Shown one piece after another: positions 47,899 through 59,813 of a stretch of 64,000 bases of DNA. The notes below the pieces were generated by a model. It ran no database searches. It was not told the origin of the DNA and saw only the letters and a list, made by a program, of their open reading frames with translations. Each line of letters begins with the position of its first letter. Positions within the stretch are counted from its first letter, which is position 1. Source of the stretch: Corylus avellana (lineage: Eukaryota > Streptophyta > Magnoliopsida > Fagales > Betulaceae); contig NC_081542.1 of the NCBI RefSeq assembly GCF_901000735.1, positions 20,661,093-20,725,092 on the forward strand. Reading direction: 5' to 3'. A program made the translations under genes and the position numbers.

Positions 47899-49260
47899 AG
47901 CTTTAGTTACTGTAACCCTAACTGAATAAAATAAATCTAAGTTAGTTAGTTAGATGTTATTTTTTTTTTCTTTTGTGTATTTGTTTAAGTACATTGTTAC
48001 AATTTTTTTGTTTATTTTTTTACAAATAAACACACACATTAAGTATTAATTATAACATCTACATAATCAAAATTTGCAAAACCTAAACAAAATTAAGGTC
48101 CAAATTTAAAAACATTTGACATGCCACATGGGGAACCTAGATAAAATATATGTGGCTATCTTATTTGCTGCAAATTTTTTGTTTTCGTTTTTACTGACAT
48201 TTACATAACCTGAAGTTGTAAGACTTAAATTAATTATTTTGTTATATAGGGGGACCCTAAATAAATTGGATATACCTAGCTAGGTTAAATGTTGGTTTTC
48301 TCTAGTCCGCGTATTATAACATTATGCATTTGTATGGGAAGTGTATATAAAACAAATCAAGCAACCTATGTTAGTTGTTTCTTACTTTCTTTTTTCGATC
48401 ATAGCATGTACATACTTATTATAAATTTACAAAATCTAATCATAAATTAACGGTCGACCAAAGTAGATATGCATTTCTTATTTGTATATATATATATTTT
48501 TTTTGGTTACGACAATGTGCAAAAGAAAAACCTACACAAATATGGGTCTAAATGTAAATGCAAAATCCTAAACAAAAAAACAAATTTCAAACTATATATG
48601 ATGGTACGTAATTTTGCATGCATGCATGCAAATACATTAAACAATATTTTCACCATATACAAAACATATATATCAAACAAGTAATATTACATAACATAAA
48701 TCTTAAGCAAATAAATTAATTAGCTAACATGTACAAAAAAATTTAATTTGCTAATATAATTAACTACATCAACAATATATAATACTATATTTATATAATC
48801 TATATATTAATTTATATAAATAAATAAATAAATTAGTTTATATATATATTTTAAAATAGGTATATATATACCTGATAGGCGTATAGTTGATCGGGAATGG
48901 CTTGGTCGCCGGAGGTAGCAGCAGCGGTGACGGACGCCGGTGAGAGAGAAGCACCACCGAGGGAGAGAGAGAACCACCGAGAGAGAGAGAGAGAGAGAGA
49001 GACAACGCGCGTGATCCAAAGGGTTGAGAGAGAGCACGCGGGTGAGAGAGATGCTGCGCGTAGAGGGGGCTGATGGAGAAACAAAAATGGCGGAAGAAAT
49101 GGGTCTAGCTGCTGCGCGGGGGAGAGAAAGAAAGAGAAGAGAGGGAAGAAGGAAGAAAGAAGGGAGAAAGAAAGGAAGAAAAAAAAAAAAAAGAAAAAAA
49201 ACGAAAAAGCAAGGGAAGGCGCAGCTGGCGGGCGCGCCTTCTCGAGGAGAATTCTTGACG
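47899..49260. other. CACTA 5' non-coding region with GA-rich tract
   Basis: AT-rich until about 48868, then a locally GC/CpG-richer, purine-rich tract (48868-49245) with (GA)n at about 48975-49000. Upstream of the transposase gene on its strand, so it may contain promoter and leader. The long frames here in both directions are low-complexity. Confidence 0.45.
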
Positions 49261-49860
49261 TGCCACGTGTGCACGTCAAGAACTCTTTTAATTTTAATTT
49301 TTTTTTTATTTTATAAGAATTTGAATTTAAATTTAAAAAATATACAATTTTCATTTATACCATTATTTATTATATCAATTTTTTCTCTTATATAACACAT
49401 TATCCAAACAATATACTTAAAACTTATAATTAGATGATAAACAAATTAATACTCTAAACGTACAAATAATAAAATTCATATGTTTAATTAATATTAATAG
49501 CTAGAATTAGTTATGCATGAGAATTTCATATCATATATATATATATATATAATGAAATGTTTGATTTATATGCATGTATTAATATTAATTGTACAACAGT
49601 ATATGATTATAATACTAACTAATTGGCATGCATGTGATATATATACGTATATACTAATTAATTTATACTAATATGATATAATTGATTTTTTATACCAATT
49701 GAAATCTTAATTTTATATATACCAAGTAATTTATACTAATATGATAAACTATAATTTTCCCATCCAATAAAAATTAATTTTTTATGCCAATTAACATGAA
49801 TTGTTTTTTAATACACATTTTTTTTATATCAAAATTAAAATTATTTTTGATATATATATA

Positions 49861-49955
49861 NNNNNNNNNNNNNNNNNNNNNNNNNNNNNNNNNNNNNNNN
49901 NNNNNNNNNNNNNNNNNNNNNNNNNNNNNNNNNNNNNNNNNNNNNNNNNNNNNNN
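49861..49955. other. Assembly gap, 95 N
   Basis: Sized gap inside the tandem blocks of the CACTA right arm. The intact neighbouring unit suggests roughly 35-40 bp belong here. Confidence 0.95.
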
Positions 49956-50185
49956 CACGTCAAAAACTTATAATAAATAATTTCAATACATTTTATGTTA
50001 TTTAAATTATATTTATGTTAATTTTATTAAAATTAACATTACTCTATCATATAATTTTTTCCTCTTATACAACACATTGTCCAATTATAATTAATATTCT
50101 AGATGTATACATAATTAGATGTATCCATTGACCGACCACATATGTTTTGTTTGCTGAATTCATGTAAGGTTTGCGGGTCTTATAA

Positions 50186-50478
50186 NNNNNNNNNNNNNNN
50201 NNNNNNNNNNNNNNNNNNNNNNNNNNNNNNNNNNNNNNNNNNNNNNNNNNNNNNNNNNNNNNNNNNNNNNNNNNNNNNNNNNNNNNNNNNNNNNNNNNNN
50301 NNNNNNNNNNNNNNNNNNNNNNNNNNNNNNNNNNNNNNNNNNNNNNNNNNNNNNNNNNNNNNNNNNNNNNNNNNNNNNNNNNNNNNNNNNNNNNNNNNNN
50401 NNNNNNNNNNNNNNNNNNNNNNNNNNNNNNNNNNNNNNNNNNNNNNNNNNNNNNNNNNNNNNNNNNNNNNNNNNNNNN
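50186..50478. other. Assembly gap, 293 N
   Basis: Sized gap in the same tandem blocks. The equivalent stretch in the next unit (50990-51030) is only ~40 bp, so either the estimate or the unit structure differs. Confidence 0.95.
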
Positions 50479-51284
50479 TTTTAAAATAATATGGTTAGCT
50501 ATCATATTAAAATTACTAGACTGATCGATTTATGCAATGATAATTTTTTAAAATATTATCATTACCAAGTAATTTATACTAATGATAATAAACTACAATT
50601 TGTACTAATGACAATAAAAATTAATTTTTAAAGCCAATTAACATTATTTTTTTTTATAATACACATTTTTTTATATCAAAATTAAAATTATTTTTGATAT
50701 ATATATATAAAAAATTAAAATTTTTTGATGTGTCATGCATGACACGTCAAAAACTTATAATAATAAATTTTAATATTTTATGTAATTTAAATTATATTTA
50801 TTTTAATTTTATTAAAATTATATTTACTCTATCATATAAGTTTTTCCTCTTACACAACACATTGTCCAATTACAATTAATTAGAGAATAAATAAATTAAT
50901 ATTCTAGATGTATAGATAATTAAATATATCCATTGACCGACCACATATATTGTGTTTGCCGAATTCGTGTAAAGTTTGCGGGTCTTATAAAATAAATGTA
51001 TCAAGTATGTTTTATATATTTTTTTAAAAATAATATGGTTAGCTGTCATATTAAAATTACTAGACTGATCGATTTATGCAATGATAATTTTTTAAAAAAT
51101 TATCATTACCAAGTAATTTATACTAATGATAATAAACTACAATTTGTACTAATGACAATAAAAATTAATTTTTAAAGCCAATTAACATTAATTGTTTTTT
51201 ATAATACACATTTTTTTTATAACAAAATTAATGTTAATGTTTTTTTTACAAAATTTTTTTTTTTTTTGGATGTGTGTAAGTGAC

Positions 51285-51440
51285 ATGTCAAAAAGTTTTG
51301 ACGTGTGGATTCTACACGTCAAAAGCTTTTGACGTGTGAAATTAACACGTCAAAAATATATCTGTTGACGTGTCTTCTTCGACACGTTAATATGTTTTGA
51401 CGTGGCAAACAGAAGTTACTGTTTGCCACGTCAAAAAATA
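51285..51440. repeat. Right subterminal repeats and hairpin of the CACTA
   Basis: Repeated TTTTGACGTGTG/C and ACACGTCAAAA motifs. The last pair forms a perfect hairpin: 18-nt arms at 51395-51412 and 51419-51436 with a 6-nt loop. Confidence 0.8.
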
Positions 51441-51461
51441 CCCCTTTTTTTTGTAGTGTGG

Positions 51462-51715
51462 GAAACCGTGGGTTGTTTCTTGGAAGTCCATGAGATACAA
51501 TTTGAGCCCAAATAAATAGAATAGCCAGTTGTAGATCGTCGTGTGTCAGGGCACCCCGCCCAATCAGCATCAGAAAAACCATTGAGATTAAGGGATGAGC
51601 GGGATAAGAGTCTAATTCCATCATGTAGCGTACCTTGGAGATAACGCAAGATGCGTTTAACAGCTTGAAGATGAGACAATCCAGGTTGATGCATAAATTG
51701 ACAGACAAGATTCAC
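51462..51715 (-). pseudogene. Copia RNase H, N-terminal part (before the CACTA)
   Basis: Reads MHQPGLSHLQAVKRILRYLQ, LNGFSDADWAGCPDTRRSTT and CISWTSKKQPTVS, then meets the CACTA end. The frame resumes at 40023. The DADWAG Asp motif is intact. Confidence 0.9.
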
Positions 51716-52932
51716 AGCATGTGTGAGATTGGGTTAAGTCAAGGTGAGATATTGTAAGGCACCAACAAGACTACAAAAATATGTAGCATTAACGAGAGAG
51801 TCATCCTTACTATGCAGCTTTAGCTTTTGAGCAAGAGGAGTGCCAATAGGGTTACAACTAGACATGGATGCCTTGGAAAGAATGTCACGAGCATACTTTT
51901 GTTGGGAGAGAAATAGGCCACCTGAAAAACGACTAACTTCGATTCATAAGAAAAAATGTAGAGGTCCTAAGTCTTCATGCAAAATTCTATACTTAGCTGA
52001 GAAATGATGTTAATCAAAAGAGAAGATTGATTACTAGAAACAAAAATATCATCAACATAAACTAAAAAAAGAATGAGAGCATTATGAGTCCGAAAAATAA
52101 ATAGAGATGAATCAGCTCAACTACAAGTGAAACCAAGATGTAAAAAAAAAGAGCTAAATCGATCAAACCAAGCATGAGGTGCTTGTTTGAGTCCATAAAT
52201 AGCCTTGCGAAGGCGACAAACATGAGTTGGAAAAGTAGGATTGGAAAATCCAGGGGGTTGCTCCATGTAGATAACCTCTTTAAGATGGCCATGCAAGAAA
52301 GCATTTTTAACATCCAATTGGCGAATGGGCCAACCATGAGTAACAGCTAGAGATAGGACAAGTCGTATAGTAGTTGGCTTAATAACAGGACTAAAGGTTT
52401 CAGTAAAATCGATACCTTCCAATTGACTGTAACCTTTGGCAACCAACCTGGCTTTAAAGCGTTCAACAGAGCCATCAGATTTGAGTTTAGTTTTGAAGAC
52501 CCATTGGGAGCCCACGATATTCATAGAATCATGACGTGGAACAAGATCCCAGGTGTGTTGGTGATGAAGAGCAATTAGCTCCTCTCGCATAGCTTGGAGC
52601 CAATGAGGACTTTGTAGAGTTGAAGAGAGATTACGAGGTTCCAAGGGAGATGGTGAGTGTGAACTGATTAAGCCAAGGTGTGTACGAGCTTTACGCCGAG
52701 TGATCATCGGTTGAACATTGAGAGATGACAAGCTGCTAGTGCATGATTCCACAGGAAGTTGAGGCAAATCAATGTATAATTCGCCTGGGTGAACAGAGAT
52801 CGGTGAAGGGAGCAATGGAGTGTTGTTTGAGGAAGTGTCCATTGAAGAGGAATCAAGTTGAGAACTTTCAAGTCAGGAGACAATGGGAACATCATTGTTG
52901 TCAACTGTGTTGGCGGTTGGAGAAGATGCATC
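51716..52932 (-). pseudogene. Copia reverse transcriptase (RVT_2), several stops
   Basis: 52842-52117 carries the start of RVT_2: MREELIALHHQHTWDLVPR, GSQWVFKTKLKSDGSVERFK, RLVAKGYSQLEGIDFTETFS, LDVKNAFLHGHLKEVIYMEQ and AIYGLKQAPHAWFDRFSSFF. A TGA at 52117-52119 follows TCS, where the family usually has Arg. Downstream the catalytic FLVYVDDIFVS is readable near 52035-52065. Then more stops follow, and SLVGALQYLTLT near 51735-51775. The catalytic Asp pair is preserved but the frame is not. Confidence 0.88.
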
Positions 52933-54275
52933 TTAGTTGTCTACTACGGTTGGGGCGTTCTGGGTGGTGTCATTTGGTGGACTGCTACATGAGTCTAAGA
53001 CTCCTCTAGCTGGCGAATGGCTAATCAAACTTGGGTCATCATGGGATAAATCATGCACTAGAGATGGAGCATTCTCGTTGTTGCAAACATGAACAATTGT
53101 GGAGTCCATGGGCTGTTGAAAAATGAAAGAAGAGGCCCCATGTGTTGGTGAAGAGACAACTTCCATTTGTGGTGTAATGTCACCACGAGATTGCCCAGAG
53201 ATGTCCTCTAAGAGCCCAGGAGAAGAAGACTGGAAAAATCCATCTGCAAATTCTGAAAATGAAGAAAAAATACTATTTTGTTGTGCAGAAGAAAACAACA
53301 ATTTTGAGTCAGCATAAGGAAATATTTTTTCATAAAAAATGACATGGTGAGATAAATAGACTCTCTTCGAGGGTGGATGAAGACATCTATAACCTTTATG
53401 CATAGGACTATAACCAAGGAACACACAAGGATAGGATTTGGGTGCGAACGTGTTCTTGGCATAGTCAAGTAAATAAGGAAAACACCTACATCCAAAAACC
53501 TTCAATGAGTTATAATCAGGATGAGTTCCATGTAATTTAAAAAATGGTGTCTCCATTTTAAGAATTGAGGATGGTAGCCAATTAATGAGATATACAGGAG
53601 TCATGAAAGCATCAACCCAGAAATGCTTGGGTAACTGAGCATGAAAATGCATTGTCAATCTTGTTTCGACAATGTGCCTGTGCTTTCGTTCGGCAATGCC
53701 ATTTTGCTTGGGTGTTCCTAGACAAGAGACATGTCAGATAATACCATTTGTTTCTAAATGAGATAAAAAATCATTTCATTCAAATTCACCACCTCCATCA
53801 CACTGAAAAATTTTAATTTTGGACACTAACTGATTTTCCACCATACGTTGAAAAATGAGAAAGGTGGTGAAAAAATCATATTTTTTCTTTTCAATGGATA
53901 TAGCCAGGTATATCTAGTATGATGATCAACAAAAATCACATAATATTTGTAATTTTGGACAAATGCAACAGGGGTGAGTCCCCATAAATCACAGTGAATT
54001 TTTGTTAAAGGAGCAGATTCAATTTTATTATGCAAAGGAAAAGGAAGACAGCAACTTTTACCCATTTGACAACTACTACATATAGTTTGAGATTTTAACC
54101 AACTACAGACATTAATGATTTGTTTAGAAGATAAATTCTGTAAAAGCTTGGAATGAGGATGACCAAGTCTTTGGTGCCAAAAAGGCTCGGGTGCTTTTCC
54201 AGATTTTATTGCTGCCAAAGCTATAATTGTTCCCCCTTCATGAAGTGCATATAAGCCACCTTGCTTACGTCCCAT
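52933..54275 (-). pseudogene. Copia GAG-pre-integrase and integrase, frameshifted
   Basis: 54275-53826 reads GLYALHEGG, FWHQRLGHPHSKLLQNLSSK, CSSCQMGKSCCLPF (zinc-binding H-C-C) and KIHCDLWGLTPVAFVQNYKY with the first catalytic Asp. A frame break near 53850-53880 follows. Then come CDGGGEF and TPKQNGIAERKH (second Asp and Glu), with a TGA at 53734-53736. 53658-52933 continues FWVDAFMTPVYLINWLPSS and LKVFGCRCFPYL. All three D,D,E positions are present but in broken frames. Confidence 0.87.
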
Positions 54276-55675
54276 TGCTAGGATCAGCCCGGTGATTTTG
54301 TCCTTGATCGTAAAACCATAAGAAAGAATTCAATAGCACAAGAGAGATCTTTAGTTAATTTACTAACAGAAATTAAATTTTTCTTAATATCAAGCACTAC
54401 GAGCACATCTTGAAATTCTAATTTTCCATGAGAAGAATCTAATATGGTATTACCAACATGAGAAATAGACAACAATAAACCATCCCCAACCATCACGTGA
54501 TCATTACCAGTGTAAGATTGAGGATCATGAAGATTACCTGGATCAGAGGTCATGTAAGAATTTGATCCGGTGTTAGTATACCAATTTGGATCAGAATCCT
54601 GTGGGCTATATACCGTAGTAGCAGCAAAGGCTTGAGAGAGATTGTCAGTTGTATCATGGGAATAATCATACCGATACCAACACTTTACCGCAATATGTCC
54701 AGTGCGTCCACAACTTTGGCATTGAGGAGTTGAGTGTGAATGTGATTGCTGTTGATTTGGTCATGACAAATCTAACTGAGGTGATTGGTCTTTTTGTTGC
54801 ATAGAACGACCAAAAATATTGTTGTTGGAAAAAGGTGTATATCATTGATTTGTTCCACCAGCAATCCCACGACCATACTGAGTGGAAGCTTGATTTGTTG
54901 GAGCAAATCCACGTCCTCTGGAGTTGAAAGAGAATCCTTGATTTTTGCCTTGATTCAATCCATGACCCCTTCCACCATTTCGTTGACCAAAAAATGCAAG
55001 ATTAAGATTTGGATCAAATCTCTCTTTTTCTTCATTTGTCACAGAACCATATTTTCATGTCATCGCCTTGTAACGCTATGACAAATTGACTAAATGTGGG
55101 AAATGGTGGTTTAGACAGCATGGTTGTGACAAATACATCATATATTTTGCCAAGACAAAGAGATAGTTGCACGGTCTTGTCTTCATCAGAAATTGTTTCC
55201 GTATGGCTGCAAGATTATCACAAATAGATTTAAAATGAGTGAGATAATTACCTAAGGGTGTTGACTCTGGTTTGGACATCTGAAGTTCGCGTTTTAACTG
55301 AACTTCTCTTTCTTTGGTTCCTTGAAGATAGGTTTCTTTGAGACAACACCACACTTCTTATGCAGTAGTTTGGCCAATAATGTGCCTAAGAGCTTTTTCT
55401 GACAATGTTCCTGTGATCCAACTGCGTAGCAGTAAATCTGTGGATTGCCATTCTTCATACTCAGGATTGGGCACTTCCTTATTTGACTCATCTGTTGTTG
55501 TTGCCTTAGGCGGACCATGAGTAAGATGGTTCATCAATTTGGGATTTTGAATTAATGGAAGAATGGTCATTCGCCATACAAGATAGTTTTTGGAGTTGAG
55601 TTTAGGTGGGATTGCTGTGATAAGGTTATGAAGGTTGGACATAGAGAGGGTGAAGGATGTTGAATGTTGAGCCAT
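54276..55675 (-). pseudogene. Copia Gag (UBN2) and protease, broken
   Basis: Gag starts at 55675 (MAQHSTSFTLSMSNLHNLIT) with KLNSKNYLVWRMTILPLIQN and LLRSWITGTLSEKALRHIIG. A TAA at 55358-55360 and a frameshift near 55150 break it. A basic Gly-rich segment (54842-55042) and a CCHC-like knuckle (CQSCGRTGHIAVKC, near 54680-54725) follow. The protease reads NWYTNTGSNS where the family has W-x-x-D-T-G, so the catalytic Asp is Asn. Another frame break is near 54320. Confidence 0.82.
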
Positions 55676-55714
55676 TTGTCTAAAGGTGTAAAAGGCTTCA
55701 AGGCTATAATACCA

Positions 55715-56230
55715 TGAGAAAAATAACAAATGTGGTTTAGAAATGACAAAGATCGAGCTACTCAAAAACATGAGTTACTCCAGCCGTATCTTTCTTCTAT
55801 ATATTGAGAAGAATATTAAAGGAAAACATCACCTACAATGCTACAATTTGTTCCATAAAGGAAACTCCTTGACTATGCAACTGTAATATTAGATCCTATA
55901 GGAAAGTTCATAATACAAAGGGAAATATATTTTCTTACAGCACGTCCGCACATCCATAGTAGCATTAATGCCTTCAATGGTAACTTTAGCATATATAGAA
56001 ATATCTTCACACATCCACACCTGTAATTGCATAGCTACACCATATACCATATAGAATATGTTCTTGTCTAGGTCCACATGGAAAGTCTTCAATAGTACTA
56101 GGAATCTATAGGAATATCTTCTCTACTAATGAGAGCCAAGAGTAATATTTTTTCCTAAACCAATCTCTTCTCCATAATTTTTGGTGAAGCTCAATGCGTA
56201 GTGAATTCTATTAATTCTTTTGCTTTATCA
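55715..56230 (-). repeat. 5' LTR of the copia element hosting the CACTA
   Basis: 516-bp partner of 39152-39663, with scattered substitutions. It abuts the AAGAT target repeat at 56231. Confidence 0.9.
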
Positions 56231-57420
56231 AAGATTAGAATAATAAATATAAAAAGAACATAAATTATTCAAACAATTACGTGTTTCATTTTTTTTTTTT
56301 AATCGAGAAAAATAGTACATTGCAATTAAGTTTAATTCACAATATACTTACAATAAAAGGACCAATCTCACAAGCATTTTAAAATAGATTTGTCTCTTTT
56401 AAAGTCGATGATTTGACTTTTGAGTATATTAAAATAAGACTTATATTAGAGAGTGATAGGTCTTAAAATAAGATTTAAGCATATTAAATGACAATAGTAC
56501 TTCAACAATCCAAAGTACATAATATATTAATATTTAAATATGTCCAAAAGAAAACGATACCCAAAACGCCATACATGGGAAATCTCTTGACTTTGTTAAT
56601 GGATTTCAAAGCAGAACCCAAAGGTCCTTACACTAAGCGGGAGAGAGAGAGAGAGAGAGAGAGAGAACGATAAGAGATTGAAAAATAAAAAATAACCATA
56701 AGCGTTCAGGTGACATTTTGACCTTTTCTGTAAATCCGGAAATCCTTCCCTATGTACATGATCATTGAGATCAGTACAATACTAATTTTTTTAAGTTAAA
56801 TATATTTTATACTCTTTAACTAACCCCAGTCGGTATTGGTGGCTGGAAGCCGCTTTCATGGACTATTGGTTACTGCAAGCTACTCCTAAGTATTATGGGG
56901 TGGTTTGAAGCTACCCATGCATTTAAATTTTTTTAAAAGAATTTCTTCTTTCTTTTAAATTGTTTTTTTTATTATTATTTTATTTTTTGGTTTTAAAAAA
57001 AATGAGAGTTATTATTGGAATGTTGATAGAAAAGTGGTCACACGCGCGGCACTTGATCATTTTTTCCATTCAAACAAACGGCAACGTCTAATGGAGTGAC
57101 TTAAATGCAATAAACTAGTAGTTTGATGAACCCAAGTGTGATAATTGTTAGTTGGTGAGGCTTTATAAAAAAATGGATGTTAGTTGGGCGGAAAATATAT
57201 TTAACTATAAGTTTTTTTAAATAACCAACCAAGGAGAGGGGAAAGGGAATGAGATTCGAATTAATAACCTTTGTTTCATGAGCTATGGTCTCTAACCGAT
57301 TAAGTTATCTATTGAGGTCTATGAATACTAATTACAATATTGTATAGGGTACATTAAACAAATAAAACATTGAAGAAACATTGCAAACTATGTGATAGAT
57401 TGGGGAAGGTAATTAATGTA

Positions 57421-57863
57421 GGGGGAAAATATACTTTAACCCGTCTAACTATCACTCATTTTGTAATTATACTTTCAAATTTTAAAAAGTGACATCGATG
57501 CCCCACATATGACCATCACATGTCAAATTAGAATCTTTTGCATTTTTCTTCCGAAAATACCCTTGAAGTTGATAAATAAAACTTATAAAATATATAAAAA
57601 TAACTATTTGAAAAAAAAAATATTAAGGGGATTAATATGACAGGGGCTACCCCTTTTTTTAGATTTTTTTTTTTTTTGGTTTAATTTTTTCAAGTGATTA
57701 TTTTTAAATAAATTTAAGGGTATTTTGAGGAGAAAATGCAAAAGTATCTAATTTGACATACGATGATAGCTTGGCACGCCTCAATGTCACTTTTTAAAGT
57801 TTGGCACTATAAGTACAAAATGAGTGATAGTTCAAGGGCTAATTTTTTTTTTTTTTTTCCCTC
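57421..57863. mobile_element. Foldback MITE with ~170-bp inverted arms
   Basis: The left arm begins GGGGGAAAATATACTTTAAC and contains CTATCACTCATTTTGTAATT. The right arm carries the inverted AAATGAGTGATAGTTCAAGG. Further paired words are AAAAAGTGACAT with ATGTCACTTTTT, GTCAAATTAGA with TCTAATTTGAC, and AAATACCCTT with AAGGGTATTT. There is no ORF. Target repeats are not clear. Confidence 0.75.
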
Positions 57864-58594
57864 TAAATGTTGTTTCGGTCTAATTCAAAAACCATTATTG
57901 AGATATAACACAATCTACATTGGAATATTAGAATCATTGTATCTCTCTAAGTTTTTGTTGAGAAAAGTACATGTACCTTCCTTAAACTACCACCCCATTG
58001 TCAATATTTTCCCCCTTTCAAACTAGCAACTGTGTCAATGTCTTTCCTAAACTACCAAAACAATGTCAATGTCCCCTAAATGAAAAAATGTCTTTCATAA
58101 ATTAAAATTTTCTTAAAATTATAATAAAAAGCTAAATAAATAAATAAATAAAACACTAAAAAAAAAAAAACCAAGGAAATGAGTACATGTGCCGCCACTC
58201 CTTTTCAGATCTTCTCCACAACAGAATCTCTGAGTCTCCTTTGTAAAGGCCTTTTGGTTTACCAGAAATTTTAGATTCAGGTATGGACTTAAAAAATATT
58301 TGATTTTGGTGATTCTCTGCCCCCTATTCCCATAATGTGTCTCATCCGCCATTTTACAACTACCTCTTAGTATCCCATCTTTCTCATACGCTGATCAAAA
58401 GCTTAATTAAAATGAGTTTCATTTGTTTATACTCTCAACATCCACCATGTTAGAATTATAATTATAAATTAATAAATTAATTCATTTCTATAAGCTTAAA
58501 ATTTTCGAATAAGTGATTATTTAACTTTTTATTAAAATAGAGATTTTGAGTTTGAACCTTGTCTCAGTCATTTATCATCAATTTCAATTAAATA

Positions 58595-58784
58595 TTTCAT
58601 ATGTTGGACGAGCTACACTCGATGCCTTTAAGGATCCCTTTTGGAGTTGTGGCTGGATTGCCATCAAGATTATATTTTCTTTTTGGTCTTTGTATTTTGA
58701 ATTATGTAGTTTTTTTATTTTTGTAATTGTGTTGTTTGTTTGTATTTGGTCTTACTCATCCCTATTAAAAAAAAAAAAAAAAAA
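58595..58784 (+). repeat. LINE-like 3' tail with poly(A)
   Basis: Matches 20560-20745, including CATCAAGATTATATTTTCTT and a TTTGTATTTGGTCTTACTCA stretch ending in an A17-18 run. Probably a short 5'-truncated LINE insert, duplicated with its surroundings. Confidence 0.5.
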
Positions 58785-59158
58785 GAGTAGTACTTCCGAC
58801 TTTTTTATTATCATTATTTACTAGGAAATTCGGGCTTCAGTAGCTACTGCATGCTTTCAAGTGAACACATGCAGCAGTCATCTATTGACCTAATTGCTTT
58901 CACATTACAGCTAGATATATAGCATATATATGCTAATTAATGCTTTATTTTTAATGATTTGTAAACCTCTGAGAAACCTCGGGGAGAAAAAATAAATAAA
59001 AGGTGATAAACCAGCTCATTGCCATTGACTTCGTCTAATCAATGCATGGTCTCATAGTTTTTTACAAACCCTCAACACCTGAAGGTTGGGTTAATTTGAC
59101 GAGGGTCTCGAACCAGTGGCCTGGACGGTTTCAATGTAACTCTTGACTGATAATCCTC

Positions 59159-59732
59159 TGTTAGAAAATTAATTCTATTTTTCAAGACCTGTGAGATGCG
59201 AAAAATAAAAAAAAATGCGGAATAACAAAGATTAGGCAATCAAATCACACACGACACAAAGATTTAAGTGGTTTCGGCTTAACAAGCCTATATCTACTGG
59301 CGGAGACGACCCGGAGAAAATTCACTATCAAAATATGAGTACAAGAGAGTAACAGAGCGAGAACACCACTCAAACCCAAAGCTCCTTTTATACCCAATTC
59401 TCACTTTATCCAAAGGAAAATAATAACAAAAAAAAAAAAAAAAAACTCTCTTTTTTTCTTGGTGCTCTCACCTTTTCTTTCTCTCAATTGTTTTTGGCAC
59501 ACACAAATTCACCTTGTGCTTTGTTCCTTATATAGAAGCTTAACTCTCCTTTTACATGTTGGTCTAGAACTTCTACTATAAGTCAAACAAGGAGTCCAAT
59601 TATACATAGGAGAAGAACTCCAAAACCCACATGTAAAGGAGCAAACCGGTTGAACCAAAAACCTTTCTTACTTGAAGAAAGAGACAAACCATTGGGTCCC
59701 ACCATGACTTTTAATTCAAGTCATACTTAACA
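59159..59732 (-). repeat. 3' LTR of the Tnt1-like copia element
   Basis: 574 bp, matches 62490-63064. It has a poly(A) tract expansion near 59430. Confidence 0.9.
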
Positions 59733-59813
59733 ATCTCCACCTTGACTTGAATCCCATCAAGTCTACCAAAACGTGTCTCCTCTGGATGTTTCCGCCTCAG
59801 CCCCTAAGGGCAA

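Larger units (their letters stand above)
49700..51240. repeat. Tandem ~0.5-0.8-kb blocks in the CACTA right arm, broken by gaps
   Basis: At least two near-full units and a partial one. CACGTCAAAAACTTATAATA at 49956 recurs at about 50743. CCATTGACCGACCACATATR occurs near 50126 and 50929. ATATGGTTAGCT recurs near 50488 and 51035. TAATACACATTTTTTTTATA recurs near 49810, 50658 and 51202. The two N gaps fall at equivalent places inside the repeat, consistent with a tandem array the assembler could not resolve. Confidence 0.75.
40027..51458 (-). mobile_element. CACTA (En/Spm-type) DNA transposon, 11.4 kb
   Basis: The left end is CACTAGAAAATTC and the right end is ...TTTTGTAGTG (CACTAC on the other strand). 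The 3-bp target duplication TGG lies at 40024-40026 and 51459-51461, within a copia RNase H codon run. Both ends carry arrays of subterminal TTTTGACGTGTC motifs in both orientations. Genes run on the minus strand: a decayed TNP2-type transposase (47898-44114), then an apparently intact Transposase_24 gene (44038-41770). The rest is AT-rich with a minisatellite at the left and tandem blocks at the right. Two N gaps lie in the right part. Confidence 0.93.
39152..56230 (-). mobile_element. Copia LTR retrotransposon with nested CACTA
   Basis: 5' LTR 56230-55715 and 3' LTR 39663-39152 on the minus strand, flanked by the perfect 5-bp target repeat AAGAT (39147-39151 and 56231-56235). A primer-site relic TGGTATTATAGCC follows the 5' LTR, and a polypurine tract AGGGGGAG precedes the 3' LTR. 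Without the CACTA (40027-51458 plus one TGG) it would be about 5.6 kb, a normal copia length, with the order gag, protease, integrase, RT, RNase H. All coding parts are damaged. Confidence 0.93.
56231..59153. other. Gene-free intergenic region
   Basis: Holds a (GA)n microsatellite (56641-56667), a long inverted-repeat MITE (57421-57863), and a LINE-like 3' tail with poly(A) (58595-58784). No supported coding sequence. Confidence 0.5.

Noticed and set aside
48807..49395. Overlapping ORFs of 120-170 aa on both strands
   Set aside because: They are products of GA/CT-rich low-complexity DNA, with no domain and no splice support.
49784..50505. ORFs running across N gaps
   Set aside because: Most of each frame is undetermined sequence, so nothing can be claimed.
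57240..57330. Possible SINE-like segment (GAGATTCGAATTAATAACCT)
   Set aside because: The words resemble a common plant dispersed repeat, but no A/B box, poly-tail or target repeat could be placed.
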